From: Cycas panzhihuaensis
Taxonomy: Eukaryota > Cycadophyta
Assembly (NCBI GenBank): GCA_023213395.1
Contig: CM041465.1
Span: 75,709,741-75,773,740, forward strand
DNA length: 64,000 nt
Direction: 5' to 3'
Positions 1-11,240 of this stretch are shown here, piece by piece. Made by a program: the position numbers and the translations under genes. Below the pieces are notes generated by a model, which did no database searches, had not been told where the DNA came from, and saw only the letters and a program-made list of their open reading frames with translations. How positions within the stretch are numbered: position 1 is the stretch's first letter; each line of letters starts with the position of its first letter.

Positions 1-560
1 GAGCAAGATTAACAACACTAAGGATAACATTGATTCATTAGAAGGGTAATGGCAAAACCCATCAAAAGGGAGTCTCTTTAAATTACATGAGAGTAAAAAG
101 AGAACCAAGGAAAAGACAATAACTTCTTAAGGTTATAAGATACAGAGTAGATACAAATTAATTTTTGAAAGTTTTATATTTTTTAATGATTTTTTATAAT
201 ATAAAGCAACATAGTTTGAGATGAAACCCTATCCATAGTTGTAAAAATAGATTGGTGATAGTGATAATGGCACATATATTCAGTAAATAAAAAGCTAGTT
301 ATAACAAAGTAGAAAAGGTGTTAAGTGATGGGGAATTTCTAAAGAATAATAACATAAAACAAATGCGATGGAAAAAGAAAACAAGCTAATTATATTAAAA
401 AAACCCATTTATATGTCAATCGTGCTTAAGGTGGAGAGGGCTAACTCAAAATATACCAGGTTTTATGAGTTAGAAAATTTTAAAATTATTTTTATATCTT
501 TTGCTTGTTTTGGTTTTAAGCATTTTACATTAATACTTAAGAGTGGAAAAATGTGATTAT
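1..560. other. AT-rich left edge, possibly LTR of gypsy remnant K
   Basis: No coding sequence is recognisable. Short open stretches here have no family resemblance. The block ends next to a polypurine-tract-like motif on the minus strand (562-576), so it may be the 3' LTR of the minus-strand gypsy remnant K. No second LTR copy is visible to prove this, so this is only an inference. Confidence 0.3.
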
Positions 561-561
561 G

Positions 562-576
562 AACCCCCAACTTTGA
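562..576 (-). promoter_or_regulatory. Polypurine-tract-like motif of element K
   Basis: On the minus strand this reads CAAAGTTGGGGGTTC, preceded by GGACAATGTTTGC. That arrangement resembles the sequence just before the 3' LTR of many plant gypsy elements, where plus-strand DNA synthesis is primed. It is the only sign that K ends here. No flanking LTR copy is available for confirmation. Confidence 0.35.
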
Positions 577-711
577 AGCAAACATTGTCCTTAGAGGTAT
601 CTGATGGCATAGAGGGACAATGAGCTAGAAAATCATGAAAGTCACCAAAACATGATGATGGAAAACCAAAAACATTGTATAAGTATGGGGGTGTATTTTG
701 TCCCTAGTCCT

Positions 712-1577
712 TGTTGGATTATATTTTAGCATATAGACTATGAGGAAGATGGAATTTAAGATTGTATTGACTAGTGGAATGTAGGTACGAATTTTACGAA
801 GGTATGCATGACAGAATAATGTAAGAAAGAGAGCATTCTAGGTGCATATAATAGGTGCATTCTATACTGGGTATGCAACAGAGAGTGCATACTATTTTCA
901 GTATGCTAATAGACAATAGGGTACACATGAGTAGACCTGACCAAAAGGCACCCAGGGATGATGATGTCAGCTTAAAAGAATGTATAGATGTATGGATGGA
1001 AGAGGCACCATTAAGAGAAACTAATCATATGTTAAGTGAAAGGTTATATTGATAATGAAAATATACAATTATGATAGGGAGTTATAACCCTTCATCAAAA
1101 GATGCCAAAAGGATGCATTTAAGGAGACCATTGAGGACCATTCCAATGGTGAGAAACAAGCATTCATTCCATATGGTGGTATGATAACTAGCAAGCCAAA
1201 ATAGTGGTACGAACTAGAGTTACAGCAGATGCATTCCATGATGCATTCCCTTTTGGAACATATGTGACAAAATCCTATGTATGCAGTTGGAATGTATATA
1301 GGATACATTCCAAAACTGAATGTATAAGACATATTGCTTAATAAAGTGAAGAATTACATGGAATACTGTGTTTCATGCATACCATGATGATTGTATGATG
1401 GATACTTGCTGATTAATGTACTGCTATGTGTAATCTATGATGATATTATGTTGAATTATGGATGAATATATGATAACCTTGGGTGTATGGAATATGTTGA
1501 CTATACCCTAAGTTAGATTACTAGTGATCCCTAGACAAGTGTTAGTTTCATAAGTGTAGTGAAATAATGAGTTAACA
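712..1577 (+). repeat. 5' LTR of element T
   Basis: It starts TGTTGG and ends AACA. It aligns over its length with 10400-11240, for example a shared stretch around 1385-1500 with 11045-11165. It is rich in GTATGC/GCATAC motifs; GTATGCA (871-877) and TGCATAC (886-892) can form a 7-bp stem. No convincing tRNA-Met primer site follows; the next bases are TTGGTTATGTTGCC, so the primer is unknown. Confidence 0.88.
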
Positions 1578-1593
1578 TTGGTTATGTTGCCTA

Positions 1594-3530
1594 TGTCCAC
1601 TAAGGAGGGACTAGGCCAAGAGTTTTCACAAGGGAAGAATGTTCAAAGAGAGAAGACCTTGGCTATCATTGTGATGGCAGGCTGTAACTAAGCCCCTGAT
1701 AGCCAGGGGTCCTTCTAATACTACCTAAGAGGCCTTTAAGGCTAGGAGAGCCATAAAAGGGTACTTCACATAAGGGGAAAGAAATAAGTAGACAAAGGGC
1801 ATTACGATGGTCAAAAGAATCAAAATTAAGAAGGGTAAGAAGATTGAGTTTACATAATAATGAGACTAAGGGATAATCCATTGAAGAATCTAAGGCAAGT
1901 AGAGCCCAAACACCTCAAGAATGAGGAGAGGAAAATAATGATGAGCAAATGGTACTAACACCTTCTCTAATCAAGTGTGACCTTTTAAGCTCAAAAAATG
2001 AGGAAAAACTAAGAGGAGATGTGGAATAAAATGACACCCTAGGGAAGGAAGAATATATAAGTGCAGATGATACCCTGAAGGACCTAAGTGATAATGAGAA
2101 GAAGGTCAAGGAAGGTCTCTCAGTATATTAGGAAAATAAATTAAAAAGTCAACTATTTGAGGATTCATCAGACATGGGGTCTGAATAATCGTATCTACTA
2201 GTGACACCATTGATGGTACAAGTGCCAAGAGTACTAAAACTAATATACTTAGAAACGCCATTCAAGAATCCTTTATTTGGGAAAGATAGTACTACACCAA
2301 GCACCCCGAATACATCACCTAAAGTGAAAGTTAAAGAAAAAAGAGTGGAACCTTTGGACAAGCCAAGGGGAGAAAGATCACTACCAGAAAGGACACTGGT
2401 GTAGTCACCAAGGATGGATGATTCAAGGGATTTCAGAAAACTAATTTTCAATGACACCTTAGATGCAATAGAGCATGTGTACTTGTTCTAAAACTTGATC
2501 GATGTGAAGAAAATCACAGATGAAGATGAAATAAAGGCAAGATTTGATTGCACATTAAGAGCGGTACTATTGGCATGGTATAAAGAGTTGAATAAAATAA
2601 AAACATGGGCGAATATAAAGAAATCATTTGAGAAAAGATTTCAAAAATTTCAAAGTAATGAGGCTGCGGAAATTACCCTTAGAGAAATCAAGTAAAGGCC
2701 TAGTGAATAAGTGCTAACCTATATCAGTCATATAAAAATAATTACTGCCAACATGATCAATGAGACAGTTATAGACCATAACATGGAAAACTACTTCGTC
2801 AGAGGGTTAATTGAGAAATTGAGATTTATGATGCATGTACATCCCCTCAAATCATTTAAAAATACTCAGGAATTAATGTTGGACTTTGAAGCAGAGATGG
2901 ATGCCCAAGCTAGAGGGCATGATACCCTATTACTAAGACTACAAGAAGAGATAAGAGAAATGAAACAGAACTAACATAATCAAACTTTTTGCAAAATGGA
3001 AATCTCTGAAGAGGAATAAAAAATTGAATCTCTAAGGAAAGAAGTAGTAAGATTTAAGATGAAAAATAAGAAAGAAGAAGAAGAAATCAGAAAAAAGAAG
3101 GATAGAGAATTTAAAATAAAAAAATGTTGTCATATTTAAGAGGAAAGTTCACATATAACTAAGGAACGTGAAATCAGTCCAAAAGATAGTTCAATACACC
3201 AAAGGGATAGTTCAATGCACTAAAGGGATAGATGGTGTCATATATATGACATGGATATTCATAACACAAAGGACTGTTTCTATAACCTTAGGGGAAGAGC
3301 TTATAGAGGATGGGGTCAGGGAAGAGGGAGCAACCCACCCTGAAATATATACATGATAAGAAGCACATATGAATCTTCAAAGAAAAAACAACTAATGAGG
3401 AGATGTTTGATTTGTCTATAATTTAGGCATTAGAAATCAGATTGCCTAACCAAATAGGAATATGAACATAAACCATTCATATGCAACAATTGCAAGCCAA
3501 GTGAGAGTAGAATGGAGGAATGTAAAGGGA
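1594..3530 (+). pseudogene. Element T gag (capsid and two zinc knuckles), broken
   Basis: Degenerate Gag, the structural protein of the virus-like particle. A candidate start ATG lies at 1594, but the frame is clear only from about 1930. An acidic, Ser/Pro-rich N-terminal part (to 2404) precedes a capsid-like domain at 2414-2974 with the typical LLAWYKEL and W-x-F-x-F spacing. Two CCHC knuckles follow in the same frame: 3404-3445 (CLIC, then His, then Cys, with TAG at two expected Gln codons) and 3482-3523 (CNNC to C, with Ser at the His position). Stops within the frame are mostly TAG. The family's role in packaging RNA is established; this copy cannot make the protein. Confidence 0.78.
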
Positions 3531-3949
3531 AGGCAAAAGCAACCAATTTAATGACTATTATCCCAAAAAATAGTAAGAACATAAAACTCTAGAATAAGAA
3601 AAAAGACATAATGAATGAAGAATACCCAAACTCAAAAATGGAAATAGATCGATTCAAATAGGCAAAACAAGTGTTGGAAGAACTAGCCCAACAAAATACT
3701 AAGACAATGTTACCAATGGACAAACTAGAAATAAAACATGTATATGTTAGAAAAAATAAACAACAAGAGAAAATACCTGAGGAGAAGAAGGTGCAACCTC
3801 AGTTGGTTCAAATGGAAGAATTATTTATAGGCCTACTAATAGAAGACATCCCACAAATGTTGTTGTTAATGGAAAATTTAGTAAAATAGTTACAGTTAAA
3901 GATTCTCTTATACCAAGTGATAGACTGGATTAAGGCAGGGATATTATAG

Positions 3950-4306
3950 TAGTGGAAAGTCATTAAGATCTTAAAAAAGATAATGTCATCCTTCAAATTG
4001 GATTTTATGGTTATAGTAACAGTACTGGGAGAAATATTTTCAAGGGTAATTGTCAATGGAGGAGCCACAATGAATGTTTTACCTACCTCAATATGGTGGA
4101 AGCTGGGAAGTCCTAAATTGGAAGCAACCACTTATTTATTAAAATTAGCAAATAAATTATTTATGAGACTAGCTAGGAAGCTAGCCAACATCAAAGTGGA
4201 TGTGACAGGAATCACAGTACAAGTCAATTTTACAATCATAGAAACAGAAAAAGATGTAACACTTTATCCAACCTTGTTGGGTTACCCATGGCTATATAAA
4301 ACCTAA
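3950..4306 (+). pseudogene. Element T aspartic protease, active site mutated
   Basis: The retropepsin-like domain that would cut the polyprotein. The motif V-I-V-N-G-G-A-T-M-N-V-L-P lies at 4046-4084. The catalytic Asp of DGGA is replaced by Asn (AAT at 4055-4057), a single G-to-A change. The C-terminal part, with YPTLLGYPWL near 4265-4297, matches the conserved ILLGRPWL region. Same frame as gag and the following linker. Inactive as written. Confidence 0.82.
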
Positions 4307-4360
4307 TGTCTTCCGAATTAGAGAGATGCAACCTTTAAATTATCGGATGCTGGAAGTGAA

Positions 4361-5620
4361 GTGGTCCTTCCGATGTTGGGGAAGAATTCTATTGAGATAA
4401 TACCAGATGATGCACCGAACATAACTATTACAAGCAAGGAAATGGCGTCCTCTTTTGATGAAGGAAACTTATATAATACGACTAAAGAATCAACCAAGTT
4501 GATTAACCCTCAAGAGATGGAATCTACTTACTTTAGGGAAATCTACAATTCTTCTGATGATGATAATGAAACAAAATTCATGGATTATTAGTTATAAGAT
4601 GCATATGAAGTTAATTCTTCTTCCTATAGGTGTAATTTGCTTTTTAAAAATGTAACTGATGATATTGGCAATAACTTAAAATCCTTTGATTATATAGGAA
4701 CTAACGATAATATAGAAAGTAGTATAGAAAATAATAATAACATAACCCCAACATTGTACCTAAACCCCCTTATTTCTAATATACCTAGTCTATTTCATAA
4801 TTCTATATTATTTAATACTAATCCTAACCCCTCCTCTATCTTAGATGTGGGTCTTAATGTAGATTATCCATCCCTACCTTTATTACAACTTAGGGAAGGA
4901 AGTAGCAATCCTTCCTCATCCTCTTTAGAGGTACACCCACCCAACAATCAATCCTTTTTAAGTATTGGAACTAAATCATAGGAAATAGAAAAGGAACCAG
5001 TAGGACATACCTCTAGAGATTCAGTTCTAGGAAGTAGGATCATCATACCTGATGAAAGAAACCTTGAAATGTACATTGGGGATTATGTCAAACTATTTTA
5101 TAAGGACCAAATATATGAAACTACTCACCTTATACATTGTATAGAGTACTGGATAGACAAGGGTAATTAGGATAAACTTTAATGGGAATTAGATTTCGTA
5201 CTAACCTTATGAGGGATAACATGGTATTGGTACCTAGCCCACCAAACTATCTTTCAAAGTTAGAAGGAACTATAATTTGCATTCAGAACATGATTTGACC
5301 ACCTAAAAAAATTGAAGATTCCATTATTCTATATAGGAGAGTGCCTCAAGAAACATATCCAAAGGTGTAAATGGGAATGTATATCTTTTAGTTTACTTAG
5401 GAAAACGTGGAGCAATCTTTTCTACCACATCTTAGGTTAGGTAGCAAGGGATTAGTTCTTAGGGAAAGAACAGAACCTAGATGCAACATGGAAAAACCTT
5501 AAGAAAACTTTTATAAAAATATTTTTGCATTCATTAGAAGACAAAGACATTGATAAGGTACTTAAGATTATTAGAAAATTAAGTATAGACCTAGAACAAA
5601 AAGCCATATCATCAGTATGA
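4361..5620 (+). pseudogene. Element T extra protease-RT linker region, function unknown
   Basis: About 420 codons between protease and reverse transcriptase, in the same frame as both, where most plant gypsy elements have a short linker. The first half (4361-4981) is open and rich in Asn, Ser and Pro. The second half (about 5030-5615) is interrupted by TAG, TAA and TGA codons, but between them keeps a globular-looking pattern. It includes a TWYWYLAHQ motif near 5222 and several W, F and charged positions, ending in a Lys/Glu-rich stretch. The WY-containing part recalls a gag capsid domain, but I cannot prove homology. I do not recognise a known domain. Confidence 0.55.
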
Positions 5621-5929
5621 AAGAAAAAAAAAGAAGAATCAAAGGATGAAGAAAAGAAAAAAAACCCTAATTATCTGATGGAATTCACCAAACTCAATTA
5701 TGGTAAAAGAAAAATTGAAAATACCCCTACCCATCACATGGGAAATAAAAATGATATTGAAATAACAAAGTTAAAAACATCTGAAATCAATGTTAGAAGT
5801 AAAGAGGAACAAAAATCCATTTGAATAAGAGATTACTAGGATGACTAGACAATAGCACAAGCTCAACAGTTATTTCAAGAGTTTCATTATGCATTCACCT
5901 AGTTATACAAATACTTTAAGGGCATTCCC

Positions 5930-7316
5930 TTGGAGATCAGAATGCAACATATTGACCTAATCGAAGGAGCTAATCCAGTGAACAAGAGACCATACTAGAT
6001 GAATCTAAAATATAAAGAGAAAGTAAAAGTAGAGTTAGATAAGATGTTGGAAGCTAGATACATCTATGAAATTGACTACAATAACTAGGTGAGCCCTGTA
6101 GTAGTGGTCTTGAAGAAAAATAAAAAAATACGTGTTTGTGTGGATTACAAGAAACTTAATAAGGTAACTAAGAAAGATCCCTTCCTATTGCCTTTTATAG
6201 AGGATATTCTAAAGGCCATAGGTAGAAATGAAATATATTCCTTCACGAATAGGTTTAATGGATACAACTAAGTCCAAATCACTCTAGAGGATTAAGTAAA
6301 AACAACATTTGTAATGGAATGGGGTACAGACACATACAGGGTGGTGCCTTTCGATCTTACAAATGCCCCAACTACATTTCAAAGAATAGTGATTAATATA
6401 TTTCATAAGATGACTGGTGAAAAAGTGGTAGTTTTCTTGGATGATTTGACATTATATAGATTCATGAAAAATCGTATAGATAACCTTGGAGAAATATTGC
6501 AAACATGTCATAAAAATAAGTTGTGTTTAAATCCAGAAAAATGTACCTTCCTGGTACCCTTTGGAAATTTGTTAGGACATATCATGAGTAAAGCAGGATT
6601 GTTAACAAATCCAACTAAGGTATTTGCAATCTTGCATTTCATAATATCATTCATAAGGAAATAATTGAAAGGATTTTTTGGATTAACTGGCTATTACAAG
6701 AAATTCACTAGGGGGTATACGTGTATATCAGAACCCCTAGAAGAATTATTGAAAAAAAATGCTAAATGAGAGTGGAGCAGTGAATAACAACAGACATTTG
6801 AAGCATTAAAAAAGGCCATAATATTGACACCTATATTAAGATTCTAAAATCTTCCATGTATATGTCGATGCCTCGTAATATACAATTGGATGTGTACTAG
6901 TGCAACCATATGACAGTAAAACAGACCATCCTATCTACTTTGCAAATTAGAAATTAACTAAAGGAGAACAAAATTATACTACAATAGAGAGAGAAGCATT
7001 CAAAATATTCTATACATTATAAAAATTTTGATATTACCTGCTGTGAAATCTATTCTTATTCTTTGTTGACCACCAAGCACTTATGTACTTAGTAAACAAA
7101 CCTATAATCAGGGAACAAACTAGTAGGTGGCTTATGTTGTTCCAGGAATTCTCATTTAAAATCATTGTAAAACCTAGAAAAACCCATATAATACCTTATC
7201 AGTTAACAAGAATCACAAATAGAGAAAAAGCTATAGGAATACCAAATGACTTTTTTGGTGCAGCATTATTTAGTGTGGAGGCAGTACTAGCATATTGGTA
7301 TGACAGAATACCATAA
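5930..7316 (+). pseudogene. Element T reverse transcriptase and RNase H, broken
   Basis: The reverse transcriptase starts around 5930 with the RMQHIDLIEGANPV-type entry. Then come VRVCVDYKKLN-like residues at 6125-6160 and the catalytic box F-L-D-D at 6434-6445, so both Asp codons are intact. The thumb and connection follow (LLGHIMSKAG near 6570). RNase H runs from about 6860 to 7316, ending in the region that recalls VKPGKxHxxxDxLSR. Stops occur at expected Gln and Arg codons, and a frameshift lies between 6664 and 7083. The enzyme would copy element RNA into DNA in the particle; this copy is dead. Confidence 0.85.
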
Positions 7317-7399
7317 TACTTATCAATAGGGGAATTATCACTAAGGTTGGATTGAATGGAATGCCAAAATTTTATGCGAAAAGTAGAACCATATCAGTT

Positions 7400-8590
7400 G
7401 ATTAAAAGCAAGCTATATAAACTTGGACCATATGAAGTACTACATCAATGTGTAAGGCCACATGAGATTAATTAAATTATGGCTTAAGCACACAAAGGCG
7501 TAGCTAGAGGACATATGAGAAAGATGGTAACCTAGAGAAAGGTTCTCATGTTAGGATTTTGGTAGCCATCTATATTTGAATATATAAGGAAGTGGATTCA
7601 AGCATATAATTATTGTTAAAGGGTTGGGAAACCTAATTAGTAGGATTTTCAACCCCTCCACGTAATTTTACCTTTGGCACCATTCAAGAAATAGGGACTC
7701 AATTTCATTAGACTTATGAAACTGGCTGCCTAATAATCTCAAGCTTGATTCATTTTGGTAGCAACTGACTATATGAACAAATGGGTGGAGACTCGAGCAC
7801 TAAGAAAAGCTAATTTAGAAAACATGACATGATTTCTGTATGAGGTGATCATTACACAATTTGGATACCTATTAGTAATTATAAGTGATCAGGTGGTCCA
7901 TTTTCTCAACTAGACTATAGAAATATTAACATCAACCTTTATGATTAGCCATCAGAAGTCTACACCTTATTACCAAGGGCCAACGGACAAACATGAAGTT
8001 TAAATAAGATTATTGAAAATTATTTGCGAAAAATTTATGATATAAGAAGACCAGATTGGACCAAGAAGTTACCATCAATATTGTGGGCCTTCAGAACAAC
8101 GTATAAAAGATCAATAGGAAAAATACCATTTTAAATGGTTTATGGAATTAAGGCCATCCTCCTAACCAAATTTAAAATTCCAAGCCTAAGAATTGCCATG
8201 CAATGTTGATTGGATAACTTCTATTCCTTACAACAAAGGTTGAAAGAATTAGTGCAGCTGGAGGAAAAAAGGTATATGGTGAATTTGTTACAAAGTATAG
8301 AGAAAAGAAGATAAAAGGTGTGGTGTGATCCTCACCTACACATGCCACAATTCAAAGAAGGTGACCAAGTTCTTCTTTATGACAACAAATTCAAAACACA
8401 CCTCGAGAAACTCAAAATGAGGTGGTTGGGAGCCTATATCGCTAGGAGAATCTTTGAGAATGGTTTGGTATAACTTCAGGAAATTGGTAGACCATTGCTA
8501 CTAACTCGAGTGAATGGTAGCCAATTGGAACCTTATGTTAGCTAGGATGAAGTAACTACTAGTCGAATCAACTGGTTATACCATAACGTA
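7400..8590 (+). pseudogene. Element T integrase, broken
   Basis: The zinc-binding N-terminus can be followed from about 7470 (HKGVARGH, then GFW-x-PSIF) to a CxxC-like end near 7615. The catalytic core has LVATDYMNKWVE near 7760 and a degenerate SDQ-x-x-HFLN around 7885-7915. The C-terminal part with FKEGDQVLLYDNKF (8353-8394) and VNGSQLEPYV (8511-8540) is typical of Athila/Tat-like integrases. Several stops and frame changes make it non-functional. It belongs to element T's polyprotein. Confidence 0.78.
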
Positions 8591-9213
8591 TTGCATGAAG
8601 TTGAGACAGATTAGACCCCCTTGATACCTGAACATGATTTAATTCAATATATAAATAAAAATACAAAAAAATAAAAAATAGGAAAAATAACTGTAACTCA
8701 TATCATACAAATAAATAATATAGAAACTCATAAGAAGAAAGATACACCATAGTAAGAAAAATTAAAATTCAGAAAAATTGTATCAAAAAAATCAGATTTC
8801 TTGTATACATACTAGCAAAATACACTATACATACTAAAAAATGTATGTTACCTGGTACATAAAGTAAAAATTGAGTAAGTGGACTAAAATACACTATACG
8901 TACCAAAAAAGTATGCTGTCAGGCATACATAGAACAAATAGATAGAAAAGACAAAACATATAGTGCATACCTGTAACCATTCTTATAAGATATGCAAATA
9001 GAAAATAGAGAGAATCGATCTAGAATTAACAGCAACTTGAAGTTAGTCAAAAATACCACAATCTAAGGAAGAAAGGATCAAGAGAAAAACACATAATTCA
9101 AAGCAAATTATCGAATAAAATCAGCCATTTTAAAAAGGTACGCACATAGGGTTTATCCTGTATTCCTTGGTCAATACTAGAATTACTTCTAAAATTCTCA
9201 TAGTAGTGTCATA
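8591..9213 (+). other. Element T spacer with a degenerate 69-bp tandem repeat
   Basis: Non-coding, very A-rich spacer between integrase and the downstream coding stretch. Two imperfect units begin with AAAATACACTATAC at 8817 and 8886 and contain GTATG/CATAC words like those in the LTRs. I see no gene in it. Confidence 0.6.
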
Positions 9214-10300
9214 ATGAAGATGGCAGGATGCCAAGAAACATTCCTACCAAATCTAAAAATGAAATTGGATGGATTACCTACCTAGTTTAAAACAAAGGTC
9301 AAGTAAGCAAGATGGGGAGAATACATATATCTTAATCCTCTTTATTAGGATCAAGAGTTAATGGAGAACATCCTATTAGAATTAAAAAAGGATTTAAAGA
9401 AAGTTAAATTAAATGAAAAAATAATTCACTTACTTATAGGGCTTCTGAAGGAGGGAGAAGTCCCAATTGCCACAAAAGGATCAAAGGTAGACCGAGAAAC
9501 CTAGTTAGAGGAATTTTACCAAGAAAATTCCTTAATAACATTAGGAGGTATTTATGTAGAAGATATAAAAGACATCAAGTTACAAAGGATAACCAAAGCC
9601 ATAAACACAAGGTTTTTATCTAAAAGAAAGTATACATACATTCTAGAGGGAATGATGCCAATATTACCAACAATTCAGGATGGGGAACAACACAATTGGT
9701 CTGAATTTGTAATGCTAAATATGACAACAAATTAAGGAAATACTGACACATCCATTTAGGCATCCCTCTTTGTTATTAGTCATCTTATTCTATTAATACC
9801 CAAGAGTACAACTTCCACAATCAACCATCTGCCCAAATGAACCTTTTATAAAGCAATGGGTGAATGGATTTTTACAAAATACTTAGGACATAGAAATTAA
9901 GAGAAAGGTGCAAAAAGAAATAACAAAAGTTCTGAAATGGCTACAACAAACTCTAGGGACATCTATTCCACACCGCCAAGTAAGCAGTTTGGAGAAGTAG
10001 TAAGAGGAAAAGGGATGAAGGAGAACCTAAGGAGGAAGGATACATGGATCCCTCCCTTAAGGAATGGACAATATTTCCTCCTATAATGGAGATAGGGGAA
10101 ATATCAACACCACCAACTCAAACTGAAGGAAAAACTTAATAAATAATTCAACTAATTAAGGAAGTGGAAGAAGAGTATAAGGCAAAAAAAACCACCCTTC
10201 AAGTGAAGATCAAAGAGAAAGATGCTATAATAGCAACCCTCACTCAAATCAATGAAGAAATTTTGGCTACATGAGATCGAGAAGTAGAGCAAAGGTAATA
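9214..10300 (+). pseudogene. Element T additional ORF downstream of integrase
   Basis: A coding stretch on the sense strand between integrase and the 3' LTR. From ATG at 9214 a single frame can be followed to about 9790, interrupted only by TAG/TAA at positions that look like former Gln codons. It contains a run of Leu, Lys and Glu (ENILLELKKDLKK, 9364-9402) and an aromatic and proline-bearing middle. A second part (about 10140-10300) encodes a charged heptad-like tail, EEEYKAKKTTLQVKIKEKD at 10168-10224, that would form a coiled coil. Similar-placed extra ORFs are known in some Tat-lineage elements; I do not recognise this protein. Confidence 0.55.
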
Positions 10301-10399
10301 AGGGCATCCTTAGAATAGAGAGGGGGAAGGCTACCTAAAAATTTTCTGAAATTTTGATGAGCAGTGATGCTTAACCCAAATTTGTTGACCCATGATAGA

Positions 10400-11240
10400 T
10401 GTTGGGGTATATTTTAGCACATAAACTATGGGGAATATGGAATGTAAGATTGTATTGACCAATATAATGTAGGTATAGGTCATACAGAGGTATGCACGGT
10501 AGAAGAATATAAGAAAGAGAACATTCTAGGTACGTATCATACCAGGTATGCAACATAGAGTGCATACTATCTTTGGTATGCTAGTAGACAATAGGGTATG
10601 CACAAGCAGACCTAACCTAATGGCACCCAGTGATGATGATATCAGCCCAGAAGAACATACTAACGTACAGATGGAAGAGGCACCATTAAGAGAAACTAAT
10701 CATATATTAAGTGAAAGGTTACATTGATAATGGAAAGGTACGATTATGATAGGGAGTCATAACCCTTCATCAAAAGACACCAAAAGTACATATTTAGGGA
10801 GACTATTGAGGACCATTCCAATGGTGAGAGCTGAGCATTCATTCCACATTATGGTATGGTAGCCAACAAGCCAAAATAATGGTATGGACTGGAGTTATAA
10901 CAGATGCATTCCCTTTTGGAATATATGTGACAGAATCCTGTGTATGTGGTTGGGATGTATATATGATACATTCCAGAACTAAATGTATAAGACATATTAT
11001 TTAATAAAGTGAATAATTATGTAGAATACTATGTTTCATGCATACCATGATGATTATATGATGGATACTTACCGATTAATGTACTGCTATGTGTAATCTA
11101 TGATGATATTATGTTGAATTATGAATGAATATATGATAACCTTGGGTGTATGAAGTATGTTGACTATACCCTAAGTTATATTAGTAGTGATCCCTTGACA
11201 AGTGTCAATTTTAAAAGTGTAATGAAATAGTGAGTCAAGA
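10400..11240 (+). repeat. 3' LTR of element T
   Basis: It starts TGTTGG like the 5' LTR and ends AAGA where the 5' copy has AACA. It is followed by ATCCT, the right half of the proposed target-site duplication. It shares the GTATGCA / TGCATAC stem (near 10546-10567). A purine-rich AGAGAGGGGGAAG lies about 70 bp upstream (near 10316), further away than a usual polypurine tract. Confidence 0.87.

Larger units (their letters stand above)
712..11240 (+). mobile_element. Element T: 10.5-kb Ty3/gypsy LTR retrotransposon, decayed
   Basis: A complete but degenerate element with two related LTRs (712-1577 and 10400-11240). The order is gag, protease, a long extra linker, reverse transcriptase, RNase H, integrase and a further downstream coding stretch. 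Flanks GTCCT (707-711) and ATCCT (11241-11245) match at 4 of 5 bases and are taken as the target-site duplication. Integrase motifs of the type VATDYMxKWVE and a strand-transfer tail resembling the Athila/Tat group suggest that lineage, but clade assignment needs a tree. Frame 2 of the plus strand stays readable from about 1930 to 6840 apart from stop codons, and shifts before RNase H. The element lies inside remnant K. Confidence 0.9.

Noticed and set aside
855-1052. Open stretch in T's 5' LTR, and a minus-strand one at 1069-1332.
   Set aside because: They lie inside an LTR and are not kept in the 3' LTR copy.
2201-6664. Very frequent TAG at Gln positions suggested a code in which TAG means Gln.
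   Set aside because: TAA, TGA, Trp-to-stop changes, frameshifts and mutated catalytic residues occur too; decay of methylated cytosines explains all of them.
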